64,000 nt of DNA, taken from positions 749,148 through 813,147 of the forward strand of contig NZ_KB908056.1 of assembly GCF_000382325.1 (NCBI RefSeq). Reading direction: 5' to 3'. Shown here piece by piece: positions 36,470 to 44,800 of the stretch. Under the pieces are notes generated by a model that was not told the origin of the DNA, searched no databases, and worked only from the letters and a program-made list of their open reading frames with translations. Origin of the DNA: Woodsholea maritima DSM 17123. Lineage in GTDB: Bacteria > Pseudomonadota > Alphaproteobacteria > Caulobacterales > Maricaulaceae. The stretch's first letter is position 1. Each line of letters starts with the position of its first letter. A program made the position numbers and the translations under genes.

Positions 36470-37288
36470 TTAGAGGTGAAAGTCATCAAGTTGACGCTCC
36501 ATCTCCACCGGCCCTGCCAAATGGACATGATCAGTGTGCGCGTCCCAGCGCGCATAAAGATCACCGCCATCGGCACTTAAGCGCGCCTCGCGATCCACAA
36601 CCCCCTGACGATGAAGCGCCACCAAAGCCGCGCACGCCCCAGTGCCACACGCCTTGGTCAGCCCGGTGCCGCGCTCCCAGACGCGCAGGCGCACATCATC
36701 GCGCGCGCGCACTTGCGCAAAACCAACATTCACCCGCTCAGGAAAGATCAGATCACACTCGACCTGAGGTCCGATCCGATGAATAGGCGTCCGCGCGAGG
36801 TCTTCCACGTGAAACACGCAATGGGGATTGCCCATGGAGACCGCACCCGGCCCAGAGAGCGTCACGCCCTCGGCTTCAGCGCTATAATCCATGCGCACCG
36901 TATCAAATTCCTGGCGTAAAGGGATGTCACGCCAGTTGAGCTGAGGCGCGCCCATATCCACTTCAACCAAGCCATTGGCCCCATGGCGGGCCTTCAGCGC
37001 ACGCTCGCGGGTGTTCAAGATAAGCTCGCCCTTATCCCCGCCCGCATAAACCAGCCAGGCCGCGGCGCGCGTGCCATTGCCGCAGGCACCGGCCTCACCC
37101 CCATCCACATTCCAAAACCGCAAGGAGAGACCATCGCGCGTGCCGCCCAAAACGATCAGCTGGTCAAACTGACCATAGCGGACCTCCAAAGCCTGCACAG
37201 CCTCGGCGCTGGGCGCTTCAAAGGCTTCACCGCGCACATCCAGCATGATGAAAGCATTGCCCGCGCCATTCATGTGATACGCTTTCAT
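36470..37288 (-). CDS. dapF: Diaminopimelate epimerase
   Basis: 272 residues. DapF interconverts LL- and meso-diaminopimelate for lysine and peptidoglycan synthesis by a two-base cysteine mechanism. The two catalytic cysteines are visible: C69 (EAGACGNGTRA) and C214 (TKACGTGACAA). MNGAGNAFIMLD at the start replaces the usual GxGNDF: N-A-F rather than N-D-F, a modest divergence. GGGGCTGGGC precedes the ATG. It lies between trkH and oxyR, all on the minus strand. Confidence 0.92.
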   Translation of the reverse strand: MKAYHMNGAGNAFIMLDVRGEAFEAPSAEAVQALEVRYGQFDQLIVLGGTRDGLSLRFWNVDGGEAGACGNGTRAAAWLVYAGGDKGELILNTRERALKARHGANGLVEVDMGAPQLNWRDIPLRQEFDTVRMDYSAEAEGVTLSGPGAVSMGNPHCVFHVEDLARTPIHRIGPQVECDLIFPERVNVGFAQVRARDDVRLRVWERGTGLTKACGTGACAALVALHRQGVVDREARLSADGGDLYARWDAHTDHVHLAGPVEMERQLDDFHL

Positions 37289-37300
37289 GCCCAGCCCCTT

Positions 37301-38218
37301 TTATGCCGCAACTGAGGGCTTCGCCATAGCGGCTTTGACCGCTTCGGCCAAGGATTTGGCTTCTTCTGCGCGCGCAGACCCCTTGCGCCAGACCATGCCA
37401 ATCTCGCGCCCCATGACCGGCGGATCGAAGGGGCGCACAGCCAGTTCCATATGCTCGACCAATCCCGCATCAATCGCCAGACGCGGTAGCAAGGTCGCAC
37501 CCAATCCGCTTTTGACCATCTGGACCAGCGTATGCAGGCTGGTCGCGGCAAAATCCCCGCGCGAATGATCACCCGTACCGCAAACCGACAAGGCATGATC
37601 GCGCAGACAATGGCCATCCTCTAACAAGAGAAGTGGTTCTTGCGCGACCTTCTGGGTTTCAAGCTTTTTGGCCTTGATCAAAGGATGATCTGGGGCTGCC
37701 GCGAACAAAAACTCATCTTCCGCAATCGGAAATACTTCCAGACTGGGCATATCATAGGGCAGCGCAATCAAGGCCGCATCCAGACGGCGCTCCTTCAAAG
37801 CCTCCGCCAGGCGTCCCGTCAGATCTTCACGCAGGAACAATTCTAAGCTTGGATAGAGCCGACGCAGAGCCGGTAAGACTTGCGGCAATAAGAAGGGTGC
37901 AATCGTGGGGATCACCCCCAGACGGAAGGCTCCGCTCAAGGGCTCCCCGGCGGCACGCGCGGCATGGACCAGGTCTTCGGCCTCGGTCAGCACCGTGCGG
38001 GCACGCTCAACGGCGGCCTCGCCCGCAGGGGTCAAGGTGGCCCCGCGCGCCCCGCGCTCAACCAGGACCGCGCCCAATATGGCCTCTAATTCCTTGATCC
38101 CGGCGGATAAGGTCGGTTGGGTCACGCACGCCACTTCAGCGGCGCGCGAAAACGAGCCGTGCTCTGCGAGCGCGAGGAGAAATTGCAATTGTCGAAGTGT
38201 GGGTAGGTTGATGCTCAT
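37301..38218 (-). CDS. oxyR: Peroxide-sensing LysR regulator OxyR
   Basis: 305 residues of the LysR family. The N-terminal helix-turn-helix is LRQLQFLLALAEHGSFSRAAEVA with recognition helix TQPTLSAGIKELE. The redox cysteines are C204 and C213 (GHCLRDHALSVCG), nine apart as in the classic OxyR pair C199/C208. On oxidation these form a disulfide and switch OxyR to an activator of antioxidant genes. It is divergent from a peroxiredoxin gene and is followed by ahpD beyond it. An inverted-repeat site overlaps its start region. Confidence 0.92.
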   Translation of the reverse strand: MSINLPTLRQLQFLLALAEHGSFSRAAEVACVTQPTLSAGIKELEAILGAVLVERGARGATLTPAGEAAVERARTVLTEAEDLVHAARAAGEPLSGAFRLGVIPTIAPFLLPQVLPALRRLYPSLELFLREDLTGRLAEALKERRLDAALIALPYDMPSLEVFPIAEDEFLFAAAPDHPLIKAKKLETQKVAQEPLLLLEDGHCLRDHALSVCGTGDHSRGDFAATSLHTLVQMVKSGLGATLLPRLAIDAGLVEHMELAVRPFDPPVMGREIGMVWRKGSARAEEAKSLAEAVKAAMAKPSVAA

Positions 38219-38219
38219 G

Positions 38220-38240
38220 GCTATAGATATAAATTATAGC
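38220..38240. promoter_or_regulatory. Candidate OxyR binding site
   Basis: CTAT (38221-38224) and ATAG (38236-38239), 11 bases apart, extend to GCTATA and TATAGC arms (38220-38225 and 38235-38240). This interrupted palindrome with an AT-rich centre, immediately before the oxyR start and about 130 bases from the peroxiredoxin start, fits a LysR-type (T-N11-A) autoregulatory site. Confidence 0.6.
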
Positions 38241-38369
38241 TTCCCGAGAAACAATCCATTGGCTTTATAAAAATGAATCGTCCATATGTCCCCTCGTCGG
38301 GCGAGGAACGCCCGGGCGCGCTCCGATCCGATCGGGGCATAACGATCAAATTTAATGGAGATCCTCCCT

Positions 38370-38915
38370 ATGCTGGGTATTGGCGATACGCTTCCTGAGT
38401 TCGAAATCGTTGGTGTTAAACCAGGCTTCAACCATCACGAAGAAAACGGTGAGTCTGCATTCGAGGCTTTGACCGAGAAATCTTTCGAAGGCAAGTGGAA
38501 GGTCATCTTCTTCTATCCTAAAGACTTCACCTTTGTTTGCCCCACCGAGATTGTCGCTTTCGCAAACTTGGCCGGCGAATTCGCTGACCGTGACGCCATC
38601 GTTCTGGGCGGGTCTACCGACAACGAATTCTGCAAACTGGCCTGGCGCCGTGAGCATCCAGATCTCAACAAGTTGAACATGTGGATGTTCGCCGACACCA
38701 CCGGCTCTTTGGTCGACGCCCTGGGCGTTCGCGCCGAAGAAGGTGTAGCCCACCGCTACACCTATATCGTGGATCCAGAAGGCACGATCCAACACGTTTA
38801 CGCCAACGCGTTGAGCGTAGGTCGTAACCCTGACGACACTTTGCGCGTGCTTGACGCCCTGCAAACGGACGAGCTTTGCCCCTGCAACCGTCAAGTCGGT
38901 GGCGACACCCTGTAA
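38370..38915 (+). CDS. ahpC: AhpC-type 2-Cys peroxiredoxin
   Basis: 181 residues. The peroxidatic cysteine is C57 in DFTFVCPTE and the resolving region near the end is CPC (C170, C172). It reduces hydrogen peroxide and organic hydroperoxides; the AhpD encoded downstream is the likely electron donor instead of AhpF. The ATG at 38370 follows GGAG with a proper gap; an ATG at 38355 overlaps that site and is rejected. It is divergent from oxyR, the expected activator. A G/C-rich hairpin at 38930-38965 lies just after the stop, before ahpD. Confidence 0.93.
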   Translation: MLGIGDTLPEFEIVGVKPGFNHHEENGESAFEALTEKSFEGKWKVIFFYPKDFTFVCPTEIVAFANLAGEFADRDAIVLGGSTDNEFCKLAWRREHPDLNKLNMWMFADTTGSLVDALGVRAEEGVAHRYTYIVDPEGTIQHVYANALSVGRNPDDTLRVLDALQTDELCPCNRQVGGDTL

Positions 38916-38929
38916 TTTGACGACTGGAA

Positions 38930-38965
38930 CGGAAGGGGATAGCGCCGTGGATCGGCCCCCTTCCG
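38930..38965 (+). terminator. Hairpin between ahpC and ahpD
   Basis: CGGAAGGGG (38930-38938) pairs with CCCCTTCCG (38957-38965), 15 bases after the ahpC stop. No T run follows, so it may attenuate rather than end transcription into ahpD and thereby set a higher level of AhpC than AhpD. Confidence 0.45.
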
Positions 38966-39128
38966 GTCCGCTCTTACGGGCCTCTGGCCTATAGACTTTG
39001 CGCGATGCCTAAGCGCCCTTCTGGCCCGTTTGTCGTGACGCGCAGGCCCTATACATGCAAATGCAATTCAAACGCATTTAACGACGACGGGCTCCCCTCA
39101 CCCGTCGGCTAGCACAAGGAAAACACCC

Positions 39129-39662
39129 ATGAGCCTTGAGACCTTAAAAGACTCCCTGCCTGAGCACGCCAAAGATTTGAAGCTTAACCTGTCCTCTCTG
39201 GCGCGCGAGACGGTCCTGGATGACCAGAAGAAGTTCGGCACCTTTCTGGCCACGGCCTATGCCACGGGCCAGAGCGATGTTTTAAAGCTGATCCACGCTG
39301 AAGTCGCGGACAAACTGTCGTCTGAAGCCATCACCGCTGCCAAAGCCGCCGCCAGCATTATGGGCATGAACAATGTCTATTACCGCTTTGTGCACTTGTC
39401 TTCGGCCAAAGATTACAAAATCCTACCCGCAAAACTGCGCATGGCCATCATCGGCAATCCCGGCGTCGACAAGGCTGATTTTGAGCTGTGGTCCATGGCC
39501 GTCTCCGCCATCAATGGCTGTGGCATGTGCATGGACGCCCACGAGGTTGAATTGCGCAAGCACGGTCTGAGCGCTGAGCAGATCCAAGCCAGCGTGCGCA
39601 TTGCTGCAACCGTCAGCGCCGTGGCCGATGTTCTACGCGCCGAGGCGATCTTAGCGTCATAA
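39129..39662 (+). CDS. ahpD: Alkyl hydroperoxide reductase AhpD
   Basis: 177 residues of the AhpD/carboxymuconolactone decarboxylase fold. The active-site CGMCMDAHE places C131, C134 and H138 as in Mycobacterium tuberculosis AhpD, where the pair reduces AhpC with dihydrolipoamide-linked electrons. Helical throughout and probably trimeric. It lies 213 bases after ahpC in the same direction; AAGGAAAACACCC precedes the ATG. Followed by a strong hairpin. Confidence 0.93.
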   Translation: MSLETLKDSLPEHAKDLKLNLSSLARETVLDDQKKFGTFLATAYATGQSDVLKLIHAEVADKLSSEAITAAKAAASIMGMNNVYYRFVHLSSAKDYKILPAKLRMAIIGNPGVDKADFELWSMAVSAINGCGMCMDAHEVELRKHGLSAEQIQASVRIAATVSAVADVLRAEAILAS

Positions 39663-39683
39663 TCATCGCTGATATCAGCGAAG

Positions 39684-39725
39684 CGGCCGGATGCAGGCCC
39701 TGCCCCTCACCGTCGCATCCGGCCG
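39684..39725 (+). terminator. Hairpin terminator after ahpD
   Basis: CGGCCGGATGC (39684-39694) pairs perfectly with GCATCCGGCCG (39715-39725), starting 21 bases after the ahpD stop. There is no clean T run directly after it, only an AT-rich stretch ten bases later. Confidence 0.6.
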
Positions 39726-39814
39726 ACACCTCTTAAATAATAATCTTGACTGGTTTGATCCAAAGCCAGAGCAGAGCATTTGACAGCGCGCAATTCTTTC
39801 CGCATTCTGACAAC

Positions 39815-40123
39815 ATGCCGCGCAGTGATGACCATCTTAATCCCCCTTTAAGCCGCCGAGATCGCAAAGATGTCGGCAGGGTCAATGCGGCCTGGCGCTG
39901 GTTCTCTGAACACACCCGCCAAGCCGCTGTGCATTATCGTGATCGCAGCTGGAGCACGCTCGGTATTGAAACCGGACTTTGCCTGGCTATTCTCATTTTA
40001 ACACGCCTGTTTCCCACTCATGCGATTTCCCTATTTGCCTTTATTATATGCGTGTTCTGGATGCTGGGCCTACTTCGGATCTGGCTGATCAAGGCCTTCG
40101 ACACCTCGGTCACAGAGGATTGA
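39815..40123 (+). CDS. Small 2-helix membrane protein, hypothetical
   Basis: About 102 residues from the ATG at 39815 (MPRSDDHLNPPLSRRDRKDV). A soluble basic region of about 50 residues is followed by two membrane helices (about residues 50-68 and 70-90) and a short acidic tail (DTSVTED). Segments such as RHYRDRSWSTLG-like WSTLGIETGLCLAILIL and FAFIICVFWMLGLLRIWL define the helices. A longer reading frame upstream to 39746 has no ribosome site. Family not recognised; it precedes the symporter gene by 54 bases. Confidence 0.5.
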   Translation: MPRSDDHLNPPLSRRDRKDVGRVNAAWRWFSEHTRQAAVHYRDRSWSTLGIETGLCLAILILTRLFPTHAISLFAFIICVFWMLGLLRIWLIKAFDTSVTED

Positions 40124-40177
40124 CGCCTTCGTCATAGTCGTTAAGGGTGCTCTTCAAAGAAAAGGGGAGTTCATCCT

Positions 40178-41494
40178 ATGATGAAGGGGTGGTTTAAAAT
40201 CACTTTGTGGAAGCGCGTCCTGCTCGCGCTGTTCTTAGGGGTTATCTTTGGTTATGGCCTAAAACTGATCCTGACCCGCCATGGCCTGGCCCAAGGCATG
40301 GATGAAGCCCAAGCCAGCATGCTGGCCGCGCAATGGATTGATCACTGGCTCAGCCCGATCGGTGAAATATTCATCCGCATGATCCGGATGATGGTCGTCC
40401 CCTTGATTTTAACCACTTTGGTCGCCGGTGTTGTCGCCCTGGGTGATCCTAAGCGCCTGGGCTCAATCGGCATCAAAACCCTCGCGCTCTATATGCTCAC
40501 GACCTTGTTCGCCAATACCATAGGCATCATTGTCGGGCTCATCTTCCAACCCGGTAAGGGTGTCGATTTGGGTGGGGTCGAAGCCCACACCCTTAATGCT
40601 GAAGCCCCAACCCTGGCGGAACGCTTTATCAATATCATCCCCACCAACCCGGTCGCTGCGCTGGCCAGTGGGGATGTCCTGGCTGTGATCTTCTTCGCCG
40701 TTCTGTTTGGTGTGGGGATCTTGATGGCCCGCGAAAAGGGCGAGATGGTGGGTAAGCTCTTCACCCAGGCCGCAGACGTGGTGATGAATGTCACTCACAT
40801 CGTCATGGAAGTCGCGCCCTTCGGTGTGTTCGCCCTCGTCTCCTACACCATGGCGAGCCAAGGTTTTGAAGCCCTAAAGACCATCGCGGTCCTCATCGGG
40901 TCGGTTTATCTGGGCCTGTTCCTGCATGCTGTGATCGTCTATGGCGGTATTATCCGCTTCATTTTGGGCCTGCCGGTGATGAATTTCGTGCGCGGCATGA
41001 TGGACGCCATCGCCGTCGCCTATTCGACCGCTTCCAGCTCTGCCACCTTGCCCGTCACCATCTCCAACGCTTCAGACAATCTGGGCGTGAAGAAATCCGT
41101 TGCCGGTTCGGTCCTGCCCCTTGGCGCAACCATTAATATGGACGGCACGGCGATGTATTTGGGCATTCTCGCGCTCTTTACCGCCCAAGCCTTCGGCTAT
41201 GAGCTTAATTTCATGAATTATGTCATCATCGCCGTGACGGCCGCTGTGACCTCCATCGGGGTGGCGGACGTGCCTTCCGTGTCCCTGTTCTTGCTGGCCA
41301 TTGTGTTGAGCACCTTTAACGTGCCAGCCGAACAGGTCGCGATCATAGTCGGCTTCATCCTGCCAGTTGATCGCATCATGGATATGGCGCGCACGGCATT
41401 GAATGTTACGGGCGATGCCACCGTAGCGGTTGCGGTGGCCAAATGGGAAGGTGAGCTCGATGAAGAGATTTATCGTGCTCCCGCCAATGAGTAA
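40178..41494 (+). CDS. Dicarboxylate/amino acid:cation symporter (DAACS family)
   Basis: 438 residues of the GltP/DctA-type sodium- or proton-coupled symporter family. Eight helices and two re-entrant hairpins are indicated by the serine-rich hairpin STASSSATLPVTISNA and by NMDGTAMYLGILALFTAQAFG in helix 7, and by VADVPSVSLFLLAIVLS and DRIMDMARTALNVTGDA near the C-terminus. Likely substrates are glutamate, aspartate or C4-dicarboxylates; which one cannot be settled. AAGGGGAG lies before the start; the adjacent ATG at 40181 is equivalent. The next gene begins two bases after its stop, suggesting an operon. Confidence 0.92.
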   Translation: MMKGWFKITLWKRVLLALFLGVIFGYGLKLILTRHGLAQGMDEAQASMLAAQWIDHWLSPIGEIFIRMIRMMVVPLILTTLVAGVVALGDPKRLGSIGIKTLALYMLTTLFANTIGIIVGLIFQPGKGVDLGGVEAHTLNAEAPTLAERFINIIPTNPVAALASGDVLAVIFFAVLFGVGILMAREKGEMVGKLFTQAADVVMNVTHIVMEVAPFGVFALVSYTMASQGFEALKTIAVLIGSVYLGLFLHAVIVYGGIIRFILGLPVMNFVRGMMDAIAVAYSTASSSATLPVTISNASDNLGVKKSVAGSVLPLGATINMDGTAMYLGILALFTAQAFGYELNFMNYVIIAVTAAVTSIGVADVPSVSLFLLAIVLSTFNVPAEQVAIIVGFILPVDRIMDMARTALNVTGDATVAVAVAKWEGELDEEIYRAPANE

Positions 41495-41496
41495 GC

Positions 41497-42180
41497 ATGG
41501 CCTTTAAAAAACTCAAACCTGTGAAGGTGAATGTGCGCAGTGTGGAGTTGGTGATCGCGGTCTGCGTGGTCGTCATCTCCCTGGCATCACTCTTCGTCGC
41601 CTTCTACCAGGGCCGGGTTATGCAAAAGACCCTGGAAGCCAATGTATGGCCTGCCTTGCAAGTCACCACCGGCAATTACAATGCTGAACGCGACCAAGTC
41701 GAAATCACCTTTGAGATGTCAAACGGTGGCATGGGACCGGCAGAGGTCAAAAGCGCGGTAATCCTATATCGCGGCACCCTTTACGATCTTAACAATGCCG
41801 GCAATTTAGGGCGGCTCATCGTCGATTGCTGCGCACCCGGTGACAGCCCGCAAGCCAAGCTGGAAAATTGGCGCGCCCTCAATCAAGGCCATTTGCGTCT
41901 GACGACGGAAGGTGTCGTCAGACGGATCTTTGCCCCTTCCGAAACCATCACGATCGTTAACTTTTCTGTGCCCAAGCCTGAAACGTATTTCAGTGAGGAC
42001 TTCAGGGACGAAGCACGCTTCCAAGACGCGCTCACCTTATGGAACACCTTGAATGAAGAGCGATGGAATATGAGCTTTAGCGCCTGTTATTGCTCAGTTT
42101 TTGATCAATGCTGGCAAGCCGACCTGACCCAGGCTGAGCGCCAACGCGTGCGCCATTGCCCAAGTTCTGAACCGCGCTAA
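41497..42180 (+). CDS. Conserved hypothetical, membrane-anchored periplasmic protein
   Basis: 227 residues: a basic cytoplasmic start (MAFKKLKPVKVNV), one membrane helix (about residues 18-40) and a soluble periplasmic domain of about 185 residues. The domain starts with QVTTGNYNAERDQVEITFEMSNGG, which suggests an immunoglobulin-like beta fold, and contains several cysteines (VDCCAPGD, SACYCSVFDQCW) that could form disulfides. I do not recognise the family. It begins two bases after the symporter stop and may be an accessory subunit of it. Confidence 0.6.
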   Translation: MAFKKLKPVKVNVRSVELVIAVCVVVISLASLFVAFYQGRVMQKTLEANVWPALQVTTGNYNAERDQVEITFEMSNGGMGPAEVKSAVILYRGTLYDLNNAGNLGRLIVDCCAPGDSPQAKLENWRALNQGHLRLTTEGVVRRIFAPSETITIVNFSVPKPETYFSEDFRDEARFQDALTLWNTLNEERWNMSFSACYCSVFDQCWQADLTQAERQRVRHCPSSEPR

Positions 42181-42313
42181 GCCTATGTCACATACTCTTT
42201 GACCAAGAGTTTGTAAGGCATGATACGCTTTTTAAATGAATCGAGTCACTGTTTATCGCTCTGTTAACCCAAATCCCTTGATCCTCATAAGATATGTCAG
42301 GGAGTTTTTGACT

Positions 42314-44467
42314 ATGGGCGCGATTAAATCTCTACCTCTCACTTTACGATTTGGGCTTGTGGTATTTCTGGGATGCTTAGTCCTTGGTCTGGCTTTAAGT
42401 GTTGCGAGCATTTGGCGCAGTTCTGAGGCCGCAGAAGCTGCCGTGGAAGAACGCCTCCTCACCATCGCTAATGACCGGAAGAATGCGCTCAAAGCCTATC
42501 TCGATTCCATCGAGCAAGATCTGGTCACACTTGCTTCAAATCCCAATACGCAATCGGCCATCAGAGATCTCAGCACCGGGTATAATGAATTTGGCAGCAA
42601 TGCGCCCACAACCTTGCAACGCCTATACCTGACGGACAATCCCAATCCTGTCGGACAAAAGGAAAACTTAGATCGCGCCAATGATGGGTCTGAATATTCG
42701 CGCTTCCATGGCCAATACCATCCTTGGTTCCGCCAATTTCTACGCGCACGCGGCTATTATGATATTTTCCTCTTCGATATGGACGGCAATCTTGTCTACA
42801 CCGTCTTTAAAGAACTAGATTATGCCACGAACTTGGCCAACGGCATTTATAACTCCACGGATCTGGGCGCGGCCTTTACTGCCAGTAAGAGTTTAAGTGA
42901 AGGTCAAGTCGCCTTCTTCGACTTTCAACCTTATTCGCCCAGTCATGATGCCCCGGCCAGCTTCATCTCGACCCCAGTTGTCGATGCTCAAGGACGCCAG
43001 TTTGGCGTACTCGCCTTTCAAATGCCTATTGACCGGTTGAACTCCGTCATGGGCAGTGTTGAAGGTCTTGGTGTTACAGGGGAGGCTTATGCTTTTGGCG
43101 ATAACGGCTTGATGCGCACCGATGCGCGCTCTTCTACCACTTCAACCATCCTGCAGCGCAATGTCGGTGAAGATTTACGCGCCATGATCCGGGGCCAACA
43201 ACAAGGCAGCGGGTCGATTGCCGACCACAAGCGTGACAAGGTCATCTCCGCCTTTACGACTTTAGACTTCAATGGTGTGACCTGGTATCTGGCAGTCACC
43301 CAAACCCGCAGTGAAGCTTTAGCCCATGTCGTGAGCTTAACCTGGAATTTGATCCTTATCAGTGCGGGCCTGACTATTCTCATCGGTATGGCCGGATTTT
43401 GGGTCGCTGGTCAGGTCAGCAAACCAATTACGAAAATCACTGAAGTCACTTTGGCCATTACAGAGGGGGATAAAACACAGACCGTCCCCTATCTCGACCG
43501 TGACGATGAAGTCGGCAAGCTGGCCGGGGCCGTTGCCATCTTTAAAGAAACCCTAGTTAAGGTCGAAGAATTCGTCGAAGAGCAAAAAGCCCAAATGCGC
43601 CTTATGGATAGTGCAGAGCGCGGCGAGGAAATTCAGCGCCTTGCCGTTGAATTTGAAGACGCCGTGCGTGAAGCCCTCCTCACCGTGGAAGGCGCGGTCA
43701 GTGAGTTGGATGCCAATGCCAGTGCCCTTACCCACCTGGCCGACAAAACCCGTGATCAGTCTGAGGGTGCAGAAAAAGATGCCAACCAAACCGGTGAAAA
43801 TGTGCGTAGTGTCGCCGCCGCCTCAGAAGAAATGTCAGCCTCCGTGCGTGAAATCGCGCACAAGGTCAATCGCTCCAACGAGGCCACCAAGCGTGCCGGC
43901 CAATTAGTGGAAAGCGCGCGGGAGCAAGTCGGTGGTCTGGAAGCGGCCGGAGCCGCCATCGGGCAGGTGATCAAGCTGATTACCGACATCGCCGAACAAA
44001 CCAATCTGTTGGCACTTAACGCCACGATTGAGGCCGCACGCGCGGGTGAAGCCGGAAAAGGCTTTGCCGTGGTGGCCAGCGAAGTGAAGGCCCTCGCAGC
44101 TCAAACCTCCAAAGCAACCAGCGATATCGAAGGCCAGCTAGGCCGGATCACCACCGCCGCCACCACCGTGGCCGGTGCCATTCAAAATGTCGCTGACATC
44201 ATGACAGAAATCCAAAGCCATGCCGATGAAATCGGTACCTCTGTGGATCAACAAGCCCACGCCACCCAGGAAATCTCTGGCAATGTTCAACATGTTGCTA
44301 CCGGTATGCGCGGCGTCACCGGTGTGATCCATGATGTGACGCAAATGGCCGGTGAAACCCAAGGCGCTTCCAGCCAGGTTGCACAAGCAACGGCCGAATT
44401 GGCGCGCCAATCTCAAAGCCTCAAAACGCGAATCGAAGGCTTCTTGGCCGGTATTCGCGCTGCGTAA
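42314..44467 (+). CDS. Methyl-accepting chemotaxis protein (paralogue 1)
   Basis: 717 residues. A membrane helix (about 13-35), a large periplasmic Cache-type sensory domain (about 36-345) with [20 protein letters not shown] and ATNLANG, a second helix (about 347-370), a HAMP linker ([18 protein letters not shown]) and a cytoplasmic methyl-accepting signalling domain. The hairpin tip [20 protein letters not shown] and [15 protein letters not shown] is complete. It ends in [10 protein letters not shown] with no CheR-docking pentapeptide. The ATG at 42314 has AGGGAG upstream; an ATG at 42236 is less likely. It is followed at 44801 by a close paralogue. Confidence 0.92.
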   Translation: MGAIKSLPLTLRFGLVVFLGCLVLGLALSVASIWRSSEAAEAAVEERLLTIANDRKNALKAYLDSIEQDLVTLASNPNTQSAIRDLSTGYNEFGSNAPTTLQRLYLTDNPNPVGQKENLDRANDGSEYSRFHGQYHPWFRQFLRARGYYDIFLFDMDGNLVYTVFKELDYATNLANGIYNSTDLGAAFTASKSLSEGQVAFFDFQPYSPSHDAPASFISTPVVDAQGRQFGVLAFQMPIDRLNSVMGSVEGLGVTGEAYAFGDNGLMRTDARSSTTSTILQRNVGEDLRAMIRGQQQGSGSIADHKRDKVISAFTTLDFNGVTWYLAVTQTRSEALAHVVSLTWNLILISAGLTILIGMAGFWVAGQVSKPITKITEVTLAITEGDKTQTVPYLDRDDEVGKLAGAVAIFKETLVKVEEFVEEQKAQMRLMDSAERGEEIQRLAVEFEDAVREALLTVEGAVSELDANASALTHLADKTRDQSEGAEKDANQTGENVRSVAAASEEMSASVREIAHKVNRSNEATKRAGQLVESAREQVGGLEAAGAAIGQVIKLITDIAEQTNLLALNATIEAARAGEAGKGFAVVASEVKALAAQTSKATSDIEGQLGRITTAATTVAGAIQNVADIMTEIQSHADEIGTSVDQQAHATQEISGNVQHVATGMRGVTGVIHDVTQMAGETQGASSQVAQATAELARQSQSLKTRIEGFLAGIRAA

Positions 44468-44486
44468 TAGAGAAGAAATACCGTTA

Positions 44487-44524
44487 AACGCCTCTCATTC
44501 TCAAGTAAATGAGGGGCGTTTTCT
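44487..44524 (+). terminator. Rho-independent terminator after chemoreceptor 1
   Basis: AACGCCTCTCATT (44487-44499) pairs with AATGAGGGGCGTT (44508-44520) with one G-T pair, followed by TTCTTTT. Confidence 0.85.
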
Positions 44525-44800
44525 TTTACAGAATAAATTATTTGCACTTTTCTTGCAGTTACGAGCGACGTCACATAAGTCGCCTATAGATTACCCATTT
44601 TTCCCCTATTGACACATCTGCTGCAATTTTTTCGATAAACCAGAAATTTTAAAGCACGTCATTCGCTAAATAAAAATCATTTAGAGAAAGCGAGCCAGTT
44701 GCATGTGCATGAATACACTCACCAATGAGGTTCGCCTTATACATTCATTAATCTTATGCGCGCTTTCCTTTGAATAACCTTATTCAGAGTGGGGGAAGTC
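44525..44800. other. AT-rich gap between the two chemoreceptor genes
   Basis: The 276 bases after the terminator are AT-rich and contain no open frame worth calling. They must carry the promoter of the second chemoreceptor. I see no consensus sigma-70 or sigma-28 pair that I would defend. Confidence 0.4.
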
